Shown in pieces: positions 44,592 to 54,049 of a DNA stretch of 64,000 nt. The notes beneath the pieces were generated by a model, which was given only the letters and a program-made list of their open reading frames with translations, did no database searches and had not been told where the DNA came from. The stretch is from Mucilaginibacter segetis (lineage in GTDB: Bacteria > Bacteroidota > Bacteroidia > Sphingobacteriales > Sphingobacteriaceae): contig NZ_JAEHFW010000003.1 in assembly GCF_016522075.1 (NCBI RefSeq), positions 1 through 64,000 on the forward strand, given 5' to 3'. Every line of letters begins with the position of its first letter. Within the stretch, counting starts at the first letter, position 1. The translations under genes and the position numbers were made by a program.

Positions 44592-47404
44592 TATTTTAAG
44601 TAGTTTTTTTGATAATAGTCAATATAGCTATCTAACGTTATTTTGTCGGCTAATTTATTCAGATTTTCCTGGGTTATAATAAAAAAGCTGTATTTATCCT
44701 TCGGTACCTTCATAATATCCGGCATTAGCGGGATAATAGCCCGTGCATAATCCTTCACGGTTTCAAGGCTGTAAAAACGGCCGACATATATTAACTGATT
44801 ATTAGGGCCAACATTTTTTAACTGGTGTTTAATAGTACCATTTGCAAAATTTACCCGGTTAAACTGCCCGATACCAAAACGTGATGAAGCCAGATTAGTT
44901 GTACCGGAGCTAACATTTACTACAAAATAGTAGTTGGTACTATCGCGCATATTAAATATGGAGGGAGTTAGCTCCACCTGCTGCACATTTTTTTCAATAA
45001 CCTGTTGCGCGGTTTTCGGTGCGTTAGCCTGCGCTGGTGGGGTAAGTAATTCTTTTTCCGGTTTTCGTTTGTCGGGTACTATGGTAACGCTCCCGGTAAA
45101 AGGAACACGGTAATTGGTTTGCTGCTGATAAATTATAGGGATAGTAAACCGAGTGGTGTCTGCATCGTTATCTGTTAATACAACATCACGTGCGGCAAGT
45201 TCGGCGCGGTTGATACCGATGTACTCCAGATGCTGTTTTACTAATGGCGTAATAAGCTTATCGTCGGGATATTTACTAACTATTTGCTGTAATTCATTAT
45301 TGAAGGGATCGACCGTTTCATTGTGGCCTGCTGCAAAAGCACGTAAATAATGTAATTGCGCGGCAAAACGGTTATCAGGGTATTTATTTAATAAACTATC
45401 CGCAGCGGTAATTACCTGAGCATATTTTTTTGCCGCGTACAGGTCATAAACGTTATTATATAAATTACTTAACTCGTTATCATCACTACGGGTTTGCCCC
45501 GCAAACCCCGGGTTGGTAATAATACGCGCAAACGGAGTTTCCGGATACTGCGTTACTAATAGATTTTTGTATTTATCAGACAGCGCCTGGTTGTTCTCAT
45601 CGTACAGGCGATACAGGTTATAATAAATGGCGGGCTTATTAGCATCATCAGGAAAAAGCTGCAGTAGTTTTTGATAGGCGGCAATAGCACCTGCTTTATC
45701 GCCAAGTACATCGCGGTAAAAATTAGCAATTTCGGTATAGGCGTTATAACGGCGAAGATTTGATTGCGTGAGCAGCGGGGGAGTAAGCGGTAAGTTTTGT
45801 AATAATTCCTGCCTGTAATTGGTCGCTGTTATTGCGCCGGAACTACGCTGTATTTCGCCCGGCAAGGCATCCGGGTCATAGTTTTGGTTGGTATTTAATA
45901 AATTAGTTGGTTGTGCCGTGCCGGAATTGCTGCTTATACGCCAGTTATCTTCCAGCCTGCGGTTACCCCAAATACGTTTAAAATCAATAATGCCCTGACT
46001 TATGGCCTTATTATTATAAAAATAGAAACTGCTGCCGGTTGGTGTGCTCACCTGTGCAGCCTGGTTTACCGGCGATATGTTGTTAATAACAGGCAAGGCA
46101 TTGTATGCTGTGGATTGCTGTAAGGTTTTACGATTCACCATTTCATCAATCCGGGCATTACGGGTGGCTTCATCAAGCCGGGCCAGTTGTTGCAGCGTAT
46201 CTTCCCGGGCAATTATACTTAACTGATTGGTGAGTACCTGCAGGTTATCGCTTTTCTTTTTTATAGTAACATAACCCGGATAGGTAGGCGACAGGTTAAT
46301 TAAAGTGCTGTCATAATAATTCTTAGCAGTTGGGTAGTCGGCTTTATCATTAAAGTAGATATCGGCCAGCCGCAGATAGGACAGGCCTTTTTGGTTTTGG
46401 TTAGCTACGCTGTTTTTAACAGACTGATTGTAGCTATCTATGGCTTTATCAATATCCTTACCGGCATATTGCAATTCTCCTATCTGAAAGTAGATCTGAT
46501 CAGTGAATTCATCATTATTCTGATTTCGCAACAGATCCCGAAGGCGATCTATACGGCTTATTTTAACCCCATCCTGATTGTCAGCGATACGGATGCGGTT
46601 AAGGTCGGCATTAAAGGCCATGTTAAATGATGCATTGCTTTTAACAATGCGCGAATAGTTCTCAATAGCGTCGGCAGGTTTGCCGTTCAATTCCTGCAAT
46701 TGGGCCAAAATAAAGGTCCACCGTAATTCCTGTGGTTTTGTACTGGCGTATTGTACTGCCAGTTTCGCCATTTCTTCGGCATCGGTATAATCGCTTACGT
46801 TTATATCATATTGTAATTTGGAGGCATAAACGTCAGCAGTAATATTTTTTTTAGGTTTTATGTTTTGCAGGGCAGTATCCAGTACGTTTTTCGCGTCTTC
46901 TAACCGGTTCAGGTAAAGTAAAGAACGGGCTTTCCAAACCAATGCTTCCTGTTTAAGGTCTTCATTATCTCCGTAAGAGCGTATAACATAACTAAAGTAT
47001 TCAGCAGCATCAAAATAATTTTGCTCAAGGTAACTCGCTTTCCCTAATAACAGGTAAGCGTCGCCTATATAGTGGCTTTGCTCTTTAATGCTTATAATTT
47101 TATTGGCTTTTGCCTTCACTTCTTCCAGATCCTTATCTGGCTCAGGCGTTTTTGCGGCGGTATCGGTATAAACAGGTAAAATGTTGTTATAATCATCTAC
47201 GTATGCTGCTGTATAGGCCGCCTGCTTTTGTTGTAGCAACTGGTTGGCATTAAATAATATGTTGTAATGCGCGGTGAGGTTTTGTAATAACCTGTTAACT
47301 TTAGTTTTTTTTTCGAGTGAGCAGCCTGCAATACCCATGAGCGGTATAGCAAAAAGCAGGAGATAATAGTATTTCCGGAACAGATGTAGTAAAGCTCGCG
47401 TCAA
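44591..47404 (-). CDS. sprE: T9SS TPR lipoprotein SprE/PorW
   Basis: A 937-residue lipoprotein (lipobox GIAGC, Cys28) with many TPR-like helical pairs through the protein, e.g. KASYLEQNYFDAAEYFSYVI and IYFNDKADYPTAKNYYDSTL, a low-complexity Gln/Asn linker, and a conserved C-terminal domain ending SFFIITQENLNKLADKITLD. The opening and C-terminal parts match the SprE/PorW family, which joins the T9SS translocon to the GldKN ring. It begins at TTG 47404; no ATG suits the lipoprotein signal, and an in-frame stop lies upstream. It is divergent from the ATP synthase operon. Confidence 0.93.
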   Translation of the reverse strand: MTRALLHLFRKYYYLLLFAIPLMGIAGCSLEKKTKVNRLLQNLTAHYNILFNANQLLQQKQAAYTAAYVDDYNNILPVYTDTAAKTPEPDKDLEEVKAKANKIISIKEQSHYIGDAYLLLGKASYLEQNYFDAAEYFSYVIRSYGDNEDLKQEALVWKARSLLYLNRLEDAKNVLDTALQNIKPKKNITADVYASKLQYDINVSDYTDAEEMAKLAVQYASTKPQELRWTFILAQLQELNGKPADAIENYSRIVKSNASFNMAFNADLNRIRIADNQDGVKISRIDRLRDLLRNQNNDEFTDQIYFQIGELQYAGKDIDKAIDSYNQSVKNSVANQNQKGLSYLRLADIYFNDKADYPTAKNYYDSTLINLSPTYPGYVTIKKKSDNLQVLTNQLSIIAREDTLQQLARLDEATRNARIDEMVNRKTLQQSTAYNALPVINNISPVNQAAQVSTPTGSSFYFYNNKAISQGIIDFKRIWGNRRLEDNWRISSNSGTAQPTNLLNTNQNYDPDALPGEIQRSSGAITATNYRQELLQNLPLTPPLLTQSNLRRYNAYTEIANFYRDVLGDKAGAIAAYQKLLQLFPDDANKPAIYYNLYRLYDENNQALSDKYKNLLVTQYPETPFARIITNPGFAGQTRSDDNELSNLYNNVYDLYAAKKYAQVITAADSLLNKYPDNRFAAQLHYLRAFAAGHNETVDPFNNELQQIVSKYPDDKLITPLVKQHLEYIGINRAELAARDVVLTDNDADTTRFTIPIIYQQQTNYRVPFTGSVTIVPDKRKPEKELLTPPAQANAPKTAQQVIEKNVQQVELTPSIFNMRDSTNYYFVVNVSSGTTNLASSRFGIGQFNRVNFANGTIKHQLKNVGPNNQLIYVGRFYSLETVKDYARAIIPLMPDIMKVPKDKYSFFIITQENLNKLADKITLDSYIDYYQKNYLK

Positions 47405-47475
47405 AGTAGAATGTTGTTTATAAAAGCAATTGCTAATTTACTAAATAGTATGCAATAGGATTAATAAATTTGCAG

Positions 47476-47706
47476 ATGGCAAAAAATGAACAGGAAGAAA
47501 AAGGTACCGGCGGCAAGGCGGTAAACAATTATATTAAGTACACCGGACTTGGCTTTCAGATGGTGGCCATTATAGGGTTGTTTACTTTTGCCGGCTATAA
47601 AATAGACACGGCTATGGGGCATACCACTCAATGGGTAACAGCAGTAATGTCGTTATCGGGCGTTTTTATATCATTATTCATCGCTATCAGATCTGTAAGA
47701 AATTGA
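47476..47706 (+). CDS. AtpZ/AtpI-like small membrane protein of the ATP synthase operon
   Basis: A 76-residue protein with two hydrophobic segments (LGFQMVAIIGLFTFAGYKID and WVTAVMSLSGVFISLFIA), matching the AtpZ/AtpI-type assembly proteins that precede atpB in many bacteria. ATG 47476 is used. Its stop overlaps the start of the next gene, and both lead into atpB, so a role in assembling the c-ring or supplying Mg is inferred from family and place. Confidence 0.85.
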   Translation: MAKNEQEEKGTGGKAVNNYIKYTGLGFQMVAIIGLFTFAGYKIDTAMGHTTQWVTAVMSLSGVFISLFIAIRSVRN

Positions 47707-48089
47707 AGTTAATACCAACCCTTACCTCTTTTTCGGTTTTTTTGTTGGTCCTTATTATTGCTCCGGCCTATGTGAGCTTTTCGGGCAATTCAAAATGGCT
47801 TGTTCCCCATTTTTGGGGAATGTTTAGTTACATAACGGGCTTAACTTTTTTAGTGCTTATTGCCATGATGGTTACGCAAAAAATAAATCCCGAAAATTAC
47901 GCTCAGACATTTTTGGCCGTAACCGTTTTTAAAATACTCGGCTGCCTCGCATTTTTGGTTGTTTTTATAATGAAAATAAGGGTTGAAAAGGGCGTTTTTA
48001 TAGCGGATTTCTTTTACTTATATTTGTTGAATACGGCCTTTGAAGTTTATGTTTTGTTGCGTAACTTGCGCAACCAAAATTTAAAGTAA
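47703..48089 (+). CDS. AtpI-like hydrophobic protein
   Basis: A 128-residue protein with four transmembrane helices (LTSFSVFLLVLIIAPAYV, ITGLTFLVLIAMMVTQ, FLAVTVFKILGCLAFLVVFI, FFYLYLLNTAFEVYVLL). It most likely starts at TTG 47703, overlapping the TGA of the previous gene, because no ATG fits before the first helix. It occupies the place of atpI/uncI ahead of atpB and is probably the subunit-I-like assembly factor; similarity is by topology and position, not by a clear motif. Confidence 0.8.
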   Translation: MKLIPTLTSFSVFLLVLIIAPAYVSFSGNSKWLVPHFWGMFSYITGLTFLVLIAMMVTQKINPENYAQTFLAVTVFKILGCLAFLVVFIMKIRVEKGVFIADFFYLYLLNTAFEVYVLLRNLRNQNLK

Positions 48090-48103
48090 AAAACTTTATT
48101 TAG

Positions 48104-49192
48104 ATGTATAACAGCTCGATTTTGAAATCAAAAATTTTTACCCTTTTACGAATTTGTGCCGTTTTTTTAACGCTGGCCGCTTTTTCGACCTCCGCTTTTT
48201 CACAGGAAGAGCATGCAGAAGGCACAGGAGAGAAGTTTGAAACGAGCAAGGTTGTTTTAGAGCACATTGCTGATTCACATTCATTGCACATCATCGGTCA
48301 TACGCATTTGCCGCTACCTGTTATTGTTTATACAAGCAAAGGTTTGGAAATGTTTTCATCGGCAAAATTTGCTGATGAGGCGGGAGGACATGAAGAAGAA
48401 GGTATATATCATGGCAGTAATTATAACTACAAACTGGTTAATGATAAGGTTAAGATAGTTAACAACGCCGGTGAAATTGATGAAGCGGCTACAAGCGGTC
48501 TTTATGATTTTTCCATCACTAAAAACGTGGTAAGTATGTGGATGTCTGTTATTCTGCTGCTTATTATTTTTATCAGCGTATCCTCTTCCTATAAAAAGCG
48601 TGCGGGTAAAGCCCCTAAGGGTTTGCAGGCATTTGTTGAGCCGCTTATTGTTTTTGTGAGGGATGATATAGCCCGTCCAAATATCGGGTATAAACATCAG
48701 CGCTTTATGCCGCTGTTATTAACGGTTTTCTTTTTTATCTGGATAAATAACCTGATAGGTCTTGTTCCCTTTTTTCCGGGCGGTGCAAATTTAACCGGTA
48801 ACATTGCAGTAACGCTGGTGCTTTCGGTTATAACCTTAATAGTGGTTAATTTAAACGGTAATAAACATTACTGGTCGCATATTTTTATCCCGGCTGATGT
48901 TCCGGTATGGATATGGCCATTATGGTGGGTTATTGAGCTGGTAGGTATTATTTCAAAGCCTTTCGCTTTAATGATACGTCTATTTGCCAACATCACTGCC
49001 GGGCACATTATTGTGTTGAGCTTAATATCGTTGATATTTGTTTTTCAATCATTTGCTATTGCACCGGTATCTATCGCGTTTGTGGTATTTATGGATGTAC
49101 TTGAATTGCTGGTTGCGGCATTACAGGCTTTTATATTTACATTGCTAACAGCATTGTTTATAGGCACAGCTATTGAAGAACATCATCATTAA
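48104..49192 (+). CDS. atpB: ATP synthase F0 subunit a
   Basis: The 362-residue proton-channel subunit. The conserved core is present: SKPFALMIRLFANITAGHII carries the essential Arg, with five to six TM helices from residue 140 on. It is about 90 residues longer than the enteric protein because a signal-like hydrophobic start (ILKSKIFTLLRICAVFLTLA) is followed by roughly 100 hydrophilic residues rich in His and Glu outside the membrane. Such extended a-subunits are seen in Bacteroidota. Third gene of the operon. Confidence 0.96.
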   Translation: MYNSSILKSKIFTLLRICAVFLTLAAFSTSAFSQEEHAEGTGEKFETSKVVLEHIADSHSLHIIGHTHLPLPVIVYTSKGLEMFSSAKFADEAGGHEEEGIYHGSNYNYKLVNDKVKIVNNAGEIDEAATSGLYDFSITKNVVSMWMSVILLLIIFISVSSSYKKRAGKAPKGLQAFVEPLIVFVRDDIARPNIGYKHQRFMPLLLTVFFFIWINNLIGLVPFFPGGANLTGNIAVTLVLSVITLIVVNLNGNKHYWSHIFIPADVPVWIWPLWWVIELVGIISKPFALMIRLFANITAGHIIVLSLISLIFVFQSFAIAPVSIAFVVFMDVLELLVAALQAFIFTLLTALFIGTAIEEHHH

Positions 49193-49205
49193 AATTTGTA
49201 AATAA

Positions 49206-49448
<243 letters not shown>

Positions 49449-49470
49449 TTTCTGCTTTAGGACAAAACTT

Positions 49471-49505
49471 AATCGTTCCTGTTGCGATTGGCCGCAGGAA
49501 CGATT
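49471..49505 (+). promoter_or_regulatory. Hairpin between atpE and atpF
   Basis: A perfect 11-bp stem (AATCGTTCCTG and CAGGAACGATT) lies 23 bases after atpE and 35 before atpF. No immediate T-run follows, so it is more likely an mRNA-stabilising or partial-termination element that raises atpE expression over the next genes than a full terminator. Confidence 0.6.
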
Positions 49506-49539
49506 ATTAATTGATTTTTAAATATATTATCATATAATA

Positions 49540-50034
49540 ATGAATCCATTGGTTACCCCCGATATAGGCCTGGTTTTTTGGACCACCGTATCGTTTGCCG
49601 TGTTGCTTTTACTGCTTGCTAAGTTTGCCTGGAAACCTATTATGGCTGCACTTAATGAGCGCGAGCGTTTTATAGAGGACTCGATTACAAGGGCTGAAGC
49701 AGCTAAAGAAGAGATGGCCCGTTTAACCAGCGAAAACGATGCTTTACTTAAACGTGCCCGTGCCGAACGCGACCTGATATTACAGGAAGCTAAAAAGGTG
49801 AAAGATCAGATAGTTGGCGAGGCTAAGGAAAGCGCGCAAAAAGAAGGCGCCCGTATGATAGAGCTTGCCCGCATTGAAATTAACAACCAAAAAGCTATTG
49901 CAATGGCGGATGTTAAAAACCAGGTGGCCTCTTTATCATTAGAGATAGCAGAGAAAGTATTACGCAAACAGTTCGAAGATCAGAATCAGCAAGACGAATT
50001 GGTTGCTGACCTGCTTAAAGAAGTGAAATTATAA
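49540..50034 (+). CDS. atpF: ATP synthase F0 subunit b
   Basis: A 164-residue stator subunit: one N-terminal TM helix (IGLVFWTTVSFAVLLLLLAK) and a long charged helix dominated by Ala, Glu, Lys and Arg that dimerises and contacts the delta subunit. Length is normal for the family. A single b gene is present, with no b' copy. Confidence 0.96.
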   Translation: MNPLVTPDIGLVFWTTVSFAVLLLLLAKFAWKPIMAALNERERFIEDSITRAEAAKEEMARLTSENDALLKRARAERDLILQEAKKVKDQIVGEAKESAQKEGARMIELARIEINNQKAIAMADVKNQVASLSLEIAEKVLRKQFEDQNQQDELVADLLKEVKL

Positions 50035-50101
50035 TAGTAAGTACTGAATGGTTATAAATAAGGTATTCATCTTATTATTCGCCATTCACCATTAACAAAA
50101 T

Positions 50102-50650
50102 ATGTCAGAAGTAACAGTAGCATTAAGATACGCGAAAGCATTAATTGACCTTGCTCAGGAGCAGAACACTGTTGAGGAGGTTAAAAATGATATGGAGCTG
50201 TTTCTGAAAACTTTAAAGGCAAGTCCGGAACTGACTGCGGTTTTAGCTAATCCTATTATATCGCATAGTAAAAAGGTGCATATACTGGGTGATATATTTG
50301 GCGGCAAAGTTAATAAAGTAACCATCGGTTTTTTTAACATCATGGTAAATAAAGGCCGTGGCGAGGTATTATATACTACCGCCCATGAGTATATAAACCT
50401 TTACGATGTTAAAGAGCATATTACCAAGGCAAGGGTGGTAACAGCTGCCCCTTTATCAGCAGAGAATAAGCAGAAAATGCTTGCCGATATACAACAAGCC
50501 ATAGGTGGTACTGTTAAGCTGGCGGATAAGGTTGATCCATCACTGATAGGTGGCTTTGTGCTAACAGTTGGCGACAGGCAGATTGATACCAGCATTGCCA
50601 ATGATTTAAATAAATTAAAAAAGGAATTTGCACAGGTTGCAGCCCAATAA
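50102..50650 (+). CDS. atpH: ATP synthase F1 subunit delta
   Basis: A 182-residue peripheral stalk protein (OSCP family): N-terminal helical domain VALRYAKALIDLAQEQNTVE and the C-terminal signature VDPSLIGGFVLTVGDRQIDT. It joins subunit b to the alpha3beta3 head. The 67-base spacer before it contains a small inverted repeat (7-bp arms at 50045 and 50082). Confidence 0.96.
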   Translation: MSEVTVALRYAKALIDLAQEQNTVEEVKNDMELFLKTLKASPELTAVLANPIISHSKKVHILGDIFGGKVNKVTIGFFNIMVNKGRGEVLYTTAHEYINLYDVKEHITKARVVTAAPLSAENKQKMLADIQQAIGGTVKLADKVDPSLIGGFVLTVGDRQIDTSIANDLNKLKKEFAQVAAQ

Positions 50651-50682
50651 TATTAAATATAAAAACTCTAAAATAAGTTAAA

Positions 50683-52260
50683 ATGGTAGAGGTAAGACCA
50701 GATGAAGTATCAGCCATATTGCGTCAGCAGTTAGCAGGCTTCAAGTCAGAATCTGAATTAGAAGAAGTAGGTACCGTGCTCCAGGTGGGTGATGGTATTG
50801 CACGTGTTTACGGATTAACTAAAGTACAATCAGGTGAACTCGTGGAATTTGACAACGGTTTACAAGGTATCGTACTTAACCTTGAAGAAGATAACGTGGG
50901 TGTGGTATTGTTAGGTAAATCTGACGATATTAAAGAAGGTGATACCGTTAAACGTACTAAGCGTATTGCATCTATCAATGTAGGTGAAGGTATGCTTGGC
51001 CGTGTGGTTGACACCTTAGGTAACCCTATTGATGGTAAAGGCCCCATCACCGGTGAAACTTACGAAATGCCATTGGAGCGTAAAGCACCCGGTGTAATTT
51101 TCCGTCAGCCGGTAACCGAGCCGTTACAAACCGGTATTAAGGCTATTGATGCCATGATCCCTATTGGTCGCGGACAACGTGAGCTGGTAATTGGTGACCG
51201 CCAAACCGGTAAAACCGCGGTTTGTATTGATACCATCATCAATCAAAAAGAATTTTATGATGCCGGTGAACCGGTTATTTGTATATATGTAGCTTGCGGC
51301 CAAAAAGCCTCAACTGTTGCAAACATTGTACGCACACTTGAAGAGAACGGTGCCATGCCATACTCTATTGTTGTTGCGGCTAATGCTTCCGACTCGGCTA
51401 CCATGCAATTCTTTTCACCATTTGCAGGTGCTGCTATTGGTGAATACTTCCGTGACACCGGTCGCCCTGCTTTGATCATTTATGATGATCTTTCAAAACA
51501 GGCGGTTGCTTATCGCGAAGTATCTTTATTGCTTCGTCGTCCACCGGGCCGTGAGGCTTACCCGGGTGACGTATTTTACCTGCACAGCCGTTTATTAGAG
51601 CGTGCCGCTAAGATCAACAATAACGATTCTATAGCACAGCAAATGAATGATCTGCCCGAATCTATCAAAGGTATTGTAAAAGGCGGTGGTTCATTAACAG
51701 CATTGCCAATTATCGAAACACAGGCGGGTGACGTATCAGCATATATTCCAACCAACGTAATTTCTATTACCGATGGTCAGATATTCCTGGAATCTAACTT
51801 GTTCCTTGCGGGTATTCGTCCGGCTATTAACGTGGGTATTTCGGTATCACGTGTGGGTGGTAACGCGCAGATCAAATCAATGAAAAAGGTTGCGGGTACG
51901 TTAAAGCTTGACCAGGCCCAATACCGTGAGTTAGAGGCTTTCTCTAAATTCGGATCGGATCTGGATGCTTCAACCAAAACAGTAATTGATAAAGGTGCAC
52001 GTAACGTGGAGATATTAAAGCAAGGTCAGTATTCGCCGGTAACGGTTGAAAAACAGGTAGCTATTATTTACCTGGGTACTAAAAACCTGATGCGTAACGT
52101 ACCTGTAAATAAGATAAAAGAATTTGAAGCTGAATATACCAGCCAGTTAGAGTTGCGCCACCCGGAAGTGTTGGCCGCACTTAAAGCAGGTAAATTTGAT
52201 GACCAGTTAACAGGCGTATTGGAAACCGTAGCCAAAGAGTTAGCGGGAAAGTATAATTAA
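50683..52260 (+). CDS. atpA: ATP synthase F1 subunit alpha
   Basis: The 525-residue non-catalytic nucleotide-binding subunit: N-terminal beta domain, Walker A as [10 protein letters not shown], the alpha/beta signature [15 protein letters not shown], and a C-terminal helical domain. Codons appear strongly biased to those of highly expressed genes of this genome (GGT, CGT, GCT rich). It precedes atpG by 87 bases. Confidence 0.98.
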   Translation: MVEVRPDEVSAILRQQLAGFKSESELEEVGTVLQVGDGIARVYGLTKVQSGELVEFDNGLQGIVLNLEEDNVGVVLLGKSDDIKEGDTVKRTKRIASINVGEGMLGRVVDTLGNPIDGKGPITGETYEMPLERKAPGVIFRQPVTEPLQTGIKAIDAMIPIGRGQRELVIGDRQTGKTAVCIDTIINQKEFYDAGEPVICIYVACGQKASTVANIVRTLEENGAMPYSIVVAANASDSATMQFFSPFAGAAIGEYFRDTGRPALIIYDDLSKQAVAYREVSLLLRRPPGREAYPGDVFYLHSRLLERAAKINNNDSIAQQMNDLPESIKGIVKGGGSLTALPIIETQAGDVSAYIPTNVISITDGQIFLESNLFLAGIRPAINVGISVSRVGGNAQIKSMKKVAGTLKLDQAQYRELEAFSKFGSDLDASTKTVIDKGARNVEILKQGQYSPVTVEKQVAIIYLGTKNLMRNVPVNKIKEFEAEYTSQLELRHPEVLAALKAGKFDDQLTGVLETVAKELAGKYN

Positions 52261-52284
52261 TTAGTAATAAGTAATTTGTATCAG

Positions 52285-52335
52285 GTATCAAGTATAGGTG
52301 GTTTATCTTAATGCTTGTTACCCGGTGCTTGATAC
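52285..52335 (+). promoter_or_regulatory. Inverted repeat between atpA and atpG
   Basis: Arms GTATCAAG (52285-52292) and CTTGATAC (52328-52335) are perfect inverted repeats around a 35-base loop that can extend partly. It lies just ahead of atpG and may be a dispersed intergenic repeat or an mRNA structure that adjusts gamma synthesis. Confidence 0.45.
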
Positions 52336-52347
52336 TAAAAGAATAGA

Positions 52348-53238
52348 ATGGCTAATTTAAAAGAAGTAAGAAACAGGATAGCATCTGTAACCTCTACACA
52401 GCAGATCACCAAAGCTATGAAAATGGTTTCGGCGGCTAAGCTGAAAAGGGCTACTAACGCTATTGTACAATTACGCCCTTACGCCAACAAGTTGAAAGAT
52501 CTGCTGGCTAATTTATCGGCAAGTTTAGAGGATGGGGCATCGCCTTATCTTCAGCAACGCGAGCCGGTGCGTGTGTTGATAGTTGTAGTATCATCAAACC
52601 GTGGTTTGGCAGGTGCTTTTAACGCCAACGTAATTAAAACAGCCAATAACCTGATAGCCGAAAAATATAGTGAGCAGTTAAGAGCAGGTAATGTATCAAT
52701 AGTAGCTATCGGTAAAAAAAGCCAGGAGTATTATCAGCGCAGAAAATATAATGTAATAGGTAACAATAATGACCTTTACCTTGATCTGAACTTTGCGAAT
52801 GCTTCAAAAATAACTGAAGAGATAATGCAGGGTTTTGTTGACGGGAAATTTGACAGGGTTGAGCTGGTTTACAATCACTTTAAAAACGCCGCAGTTCAGT
52901 TCCTGATAGCCGAACAGTTATTGCCTGTTCCAAAAACGGAAAAGAAAGAGGTTGCGGATGATAGTAAAAATGTACAGGTTGATTATATACTGGAGCCATC
53001 AAAAGAGGAGATAGTAGAACAACTTATCCCCAAAAATATTAAGATTCAACTGTACCGTGCTGTGCTGGATTCTAATGCATCAGAACATGGTGCGCGAATG
53101 ACCGCGATGGATAAAGCTACCGATAACGCAGGTGATTTGCTGAAAGCCCTTAAGCTTTCTTATAATCAGGCACGCCAGGCAGCTATTACTACCGAGCTTA
53201 CCGAGATAGTAAGCGGTGCGGCAGCATTAGGCGGATGA
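52348..53238 (+). CDS. atpG: ATP synthase F1 subunit gamma
   Basis: A 296-residue central shaft: N-terminal helix MANLKEVRNRIASVTSTQQI, family block SSNRGLAGAFN, and the C-terminal helix with SEHGARMTAMDKATDNAGDL and ITTELTEIVSGAAAL. It is the last gene of the operon here; beta (atpD) and epsilon (atpC) are not in the window. A strong terminator follows. Confidence 0.97.
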   Translation: MANLKEVRNRIASVTSTQQITKAMKMVSAAKLKRATNAIVQLRPYANKLKDLLANLSASLEDGASPYLQQREPVRVLIVVVSSNRGLAGAFNANVIKTANNLIAEKYSEQLRAGNVSIVAIGKKSQEYYQRRKYNVIGNNNDLYLDLNFANASKITEEIMQGFVDGKFDRVELVYNHFKNAAVQFLIAEQLLPVPKTEKKEVADDSKNVQVDYILEPSKEEIVEQLIPKNIKIQLYRAVLDSNASEHGARMTAMDKATDNAGDLLKALKLSYNQARQAAITTELTEIVSGAAALGG

Positions 53239-53263
53239 TAAATATCATTGTTTAAATATCTTA

Positions 53264-53302
53264 AACAAGAAAGGCTTTCCAATTTGGAAAGCCTTTCTTG
53301 TT
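53264..53302. terminator. Bidirectional terminator after atpG
   Basis: A perfect 17-bp inverted repeat (AACAAGAAAGGCTTTCC and its complement) with a five-base loop AATTT lies between atpG and the convergent BSP gene. It ends the ATP synthase operon and can serve both strands. Confidence 0.92.
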
Positions 53303-53317
53303 AGTATCAAACCTACA

Positions 53318-53989
53318 TTAAATAGCAGGATTTTGTGAATAGTCTTTCCAAAGTTCAGCTACGGTTTTTCCGGTAAGCTGTTTCCAGGTATCATCAGTAT
53401 AAGTGTGGGCACGCATTATAGCATCTAATTTTTTCACAGTGCCTTTTTTCACGTTCTTCTCTATCCATATCAGGAAACGGGCGGTTACACGGTAGCTATT
53501 ATCATAATTTTGAGTAGGCTTATAAGCCGGGAGTGTCCAGTTAGCGGCCGCGTTTGCTACACCAAACTCATTACGTACATAATCGGCAATGCCTTCGGTT
53601 ACCCACCATGGTCCGTTGGTATTACCGTAGTCCTGTACTATATGCATTACCTCGTGGGTAACAACATCAATATCATTAGGGTGTTTGGTCATGTAAGCCG
53701 AGCTGAAAACCACACGACCATTGTCTGTAGCTGCAACGCCATGATAGGCTGTATCAATAAAGAATTTTACTTCCTTAAGCGTGTTCTTATTATATTCTTT
53801 AGCGATCTTGGGATAAACGGTAAAGAAAGTGCTGATAAGTTTTTGTTTGATGGCATCATCAAAATGCTCGTCGTTGCCGGATACAATAAGGGTATATCCC
53901 CCTTTTTTTAAAGTGTCGATATCACCGGCTAATGCTGCTTTGGCAGAAACGGCGAATAATATTATAGCTAATAATGTTAATTTTTTCAT
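53318..53989 (-). CDS. Secreted basic-secretory-protein-type metalloprotease
   Basis: A 223-residue exported protein (signal MKKLTLLAIILFAVSAKAAL). The zinc motif is H112-E113-V-M-H116 (THEVMHIVQDYG) with a downstream Glu in WWVTEGIADYVRNEFG, E132, as in the plant basic secretory protein/PF04450 family. All expected ligands are present, so it may be an active peptidase. It is convergent with atpG, with a shared terminator. Confidence 0.87.
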   Translation of the reverse strand: MKKLTLLAIILFAVSAKAALAGDIDTLKKGGYTLIVSGNDEHFDDAIKQKLISTFFTVYPKIAKEYNKNTLKEVKFFIDTAYHGVAATDNGRVVFSSAYMTKHPNDIDVVTHEVMHIVQDYGNTNGPWWVTEGIADYVRNEFGVANAAANWTLPAYKPTQNYDNSYRVTARFLIWIEKNVKKGTVKKLDAIMRAHTYTDDTWKQLTGKTVAELWKDYSQNPAI

Positions 53990-54049
53990 GGGCCTAAAAT
54001 AAGTTTTATTGTAGAATTTTGTCTACTATAGGGCTTTAATAGGATAGCA

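Noticed and set aside
47465..47472. TAAATTTG as a promoter of the atp operon
   Set aside because: It matches the -7 consensus but lies four bases before the start codon and has no TTG at the right distance, so it would start transcription within the gene.
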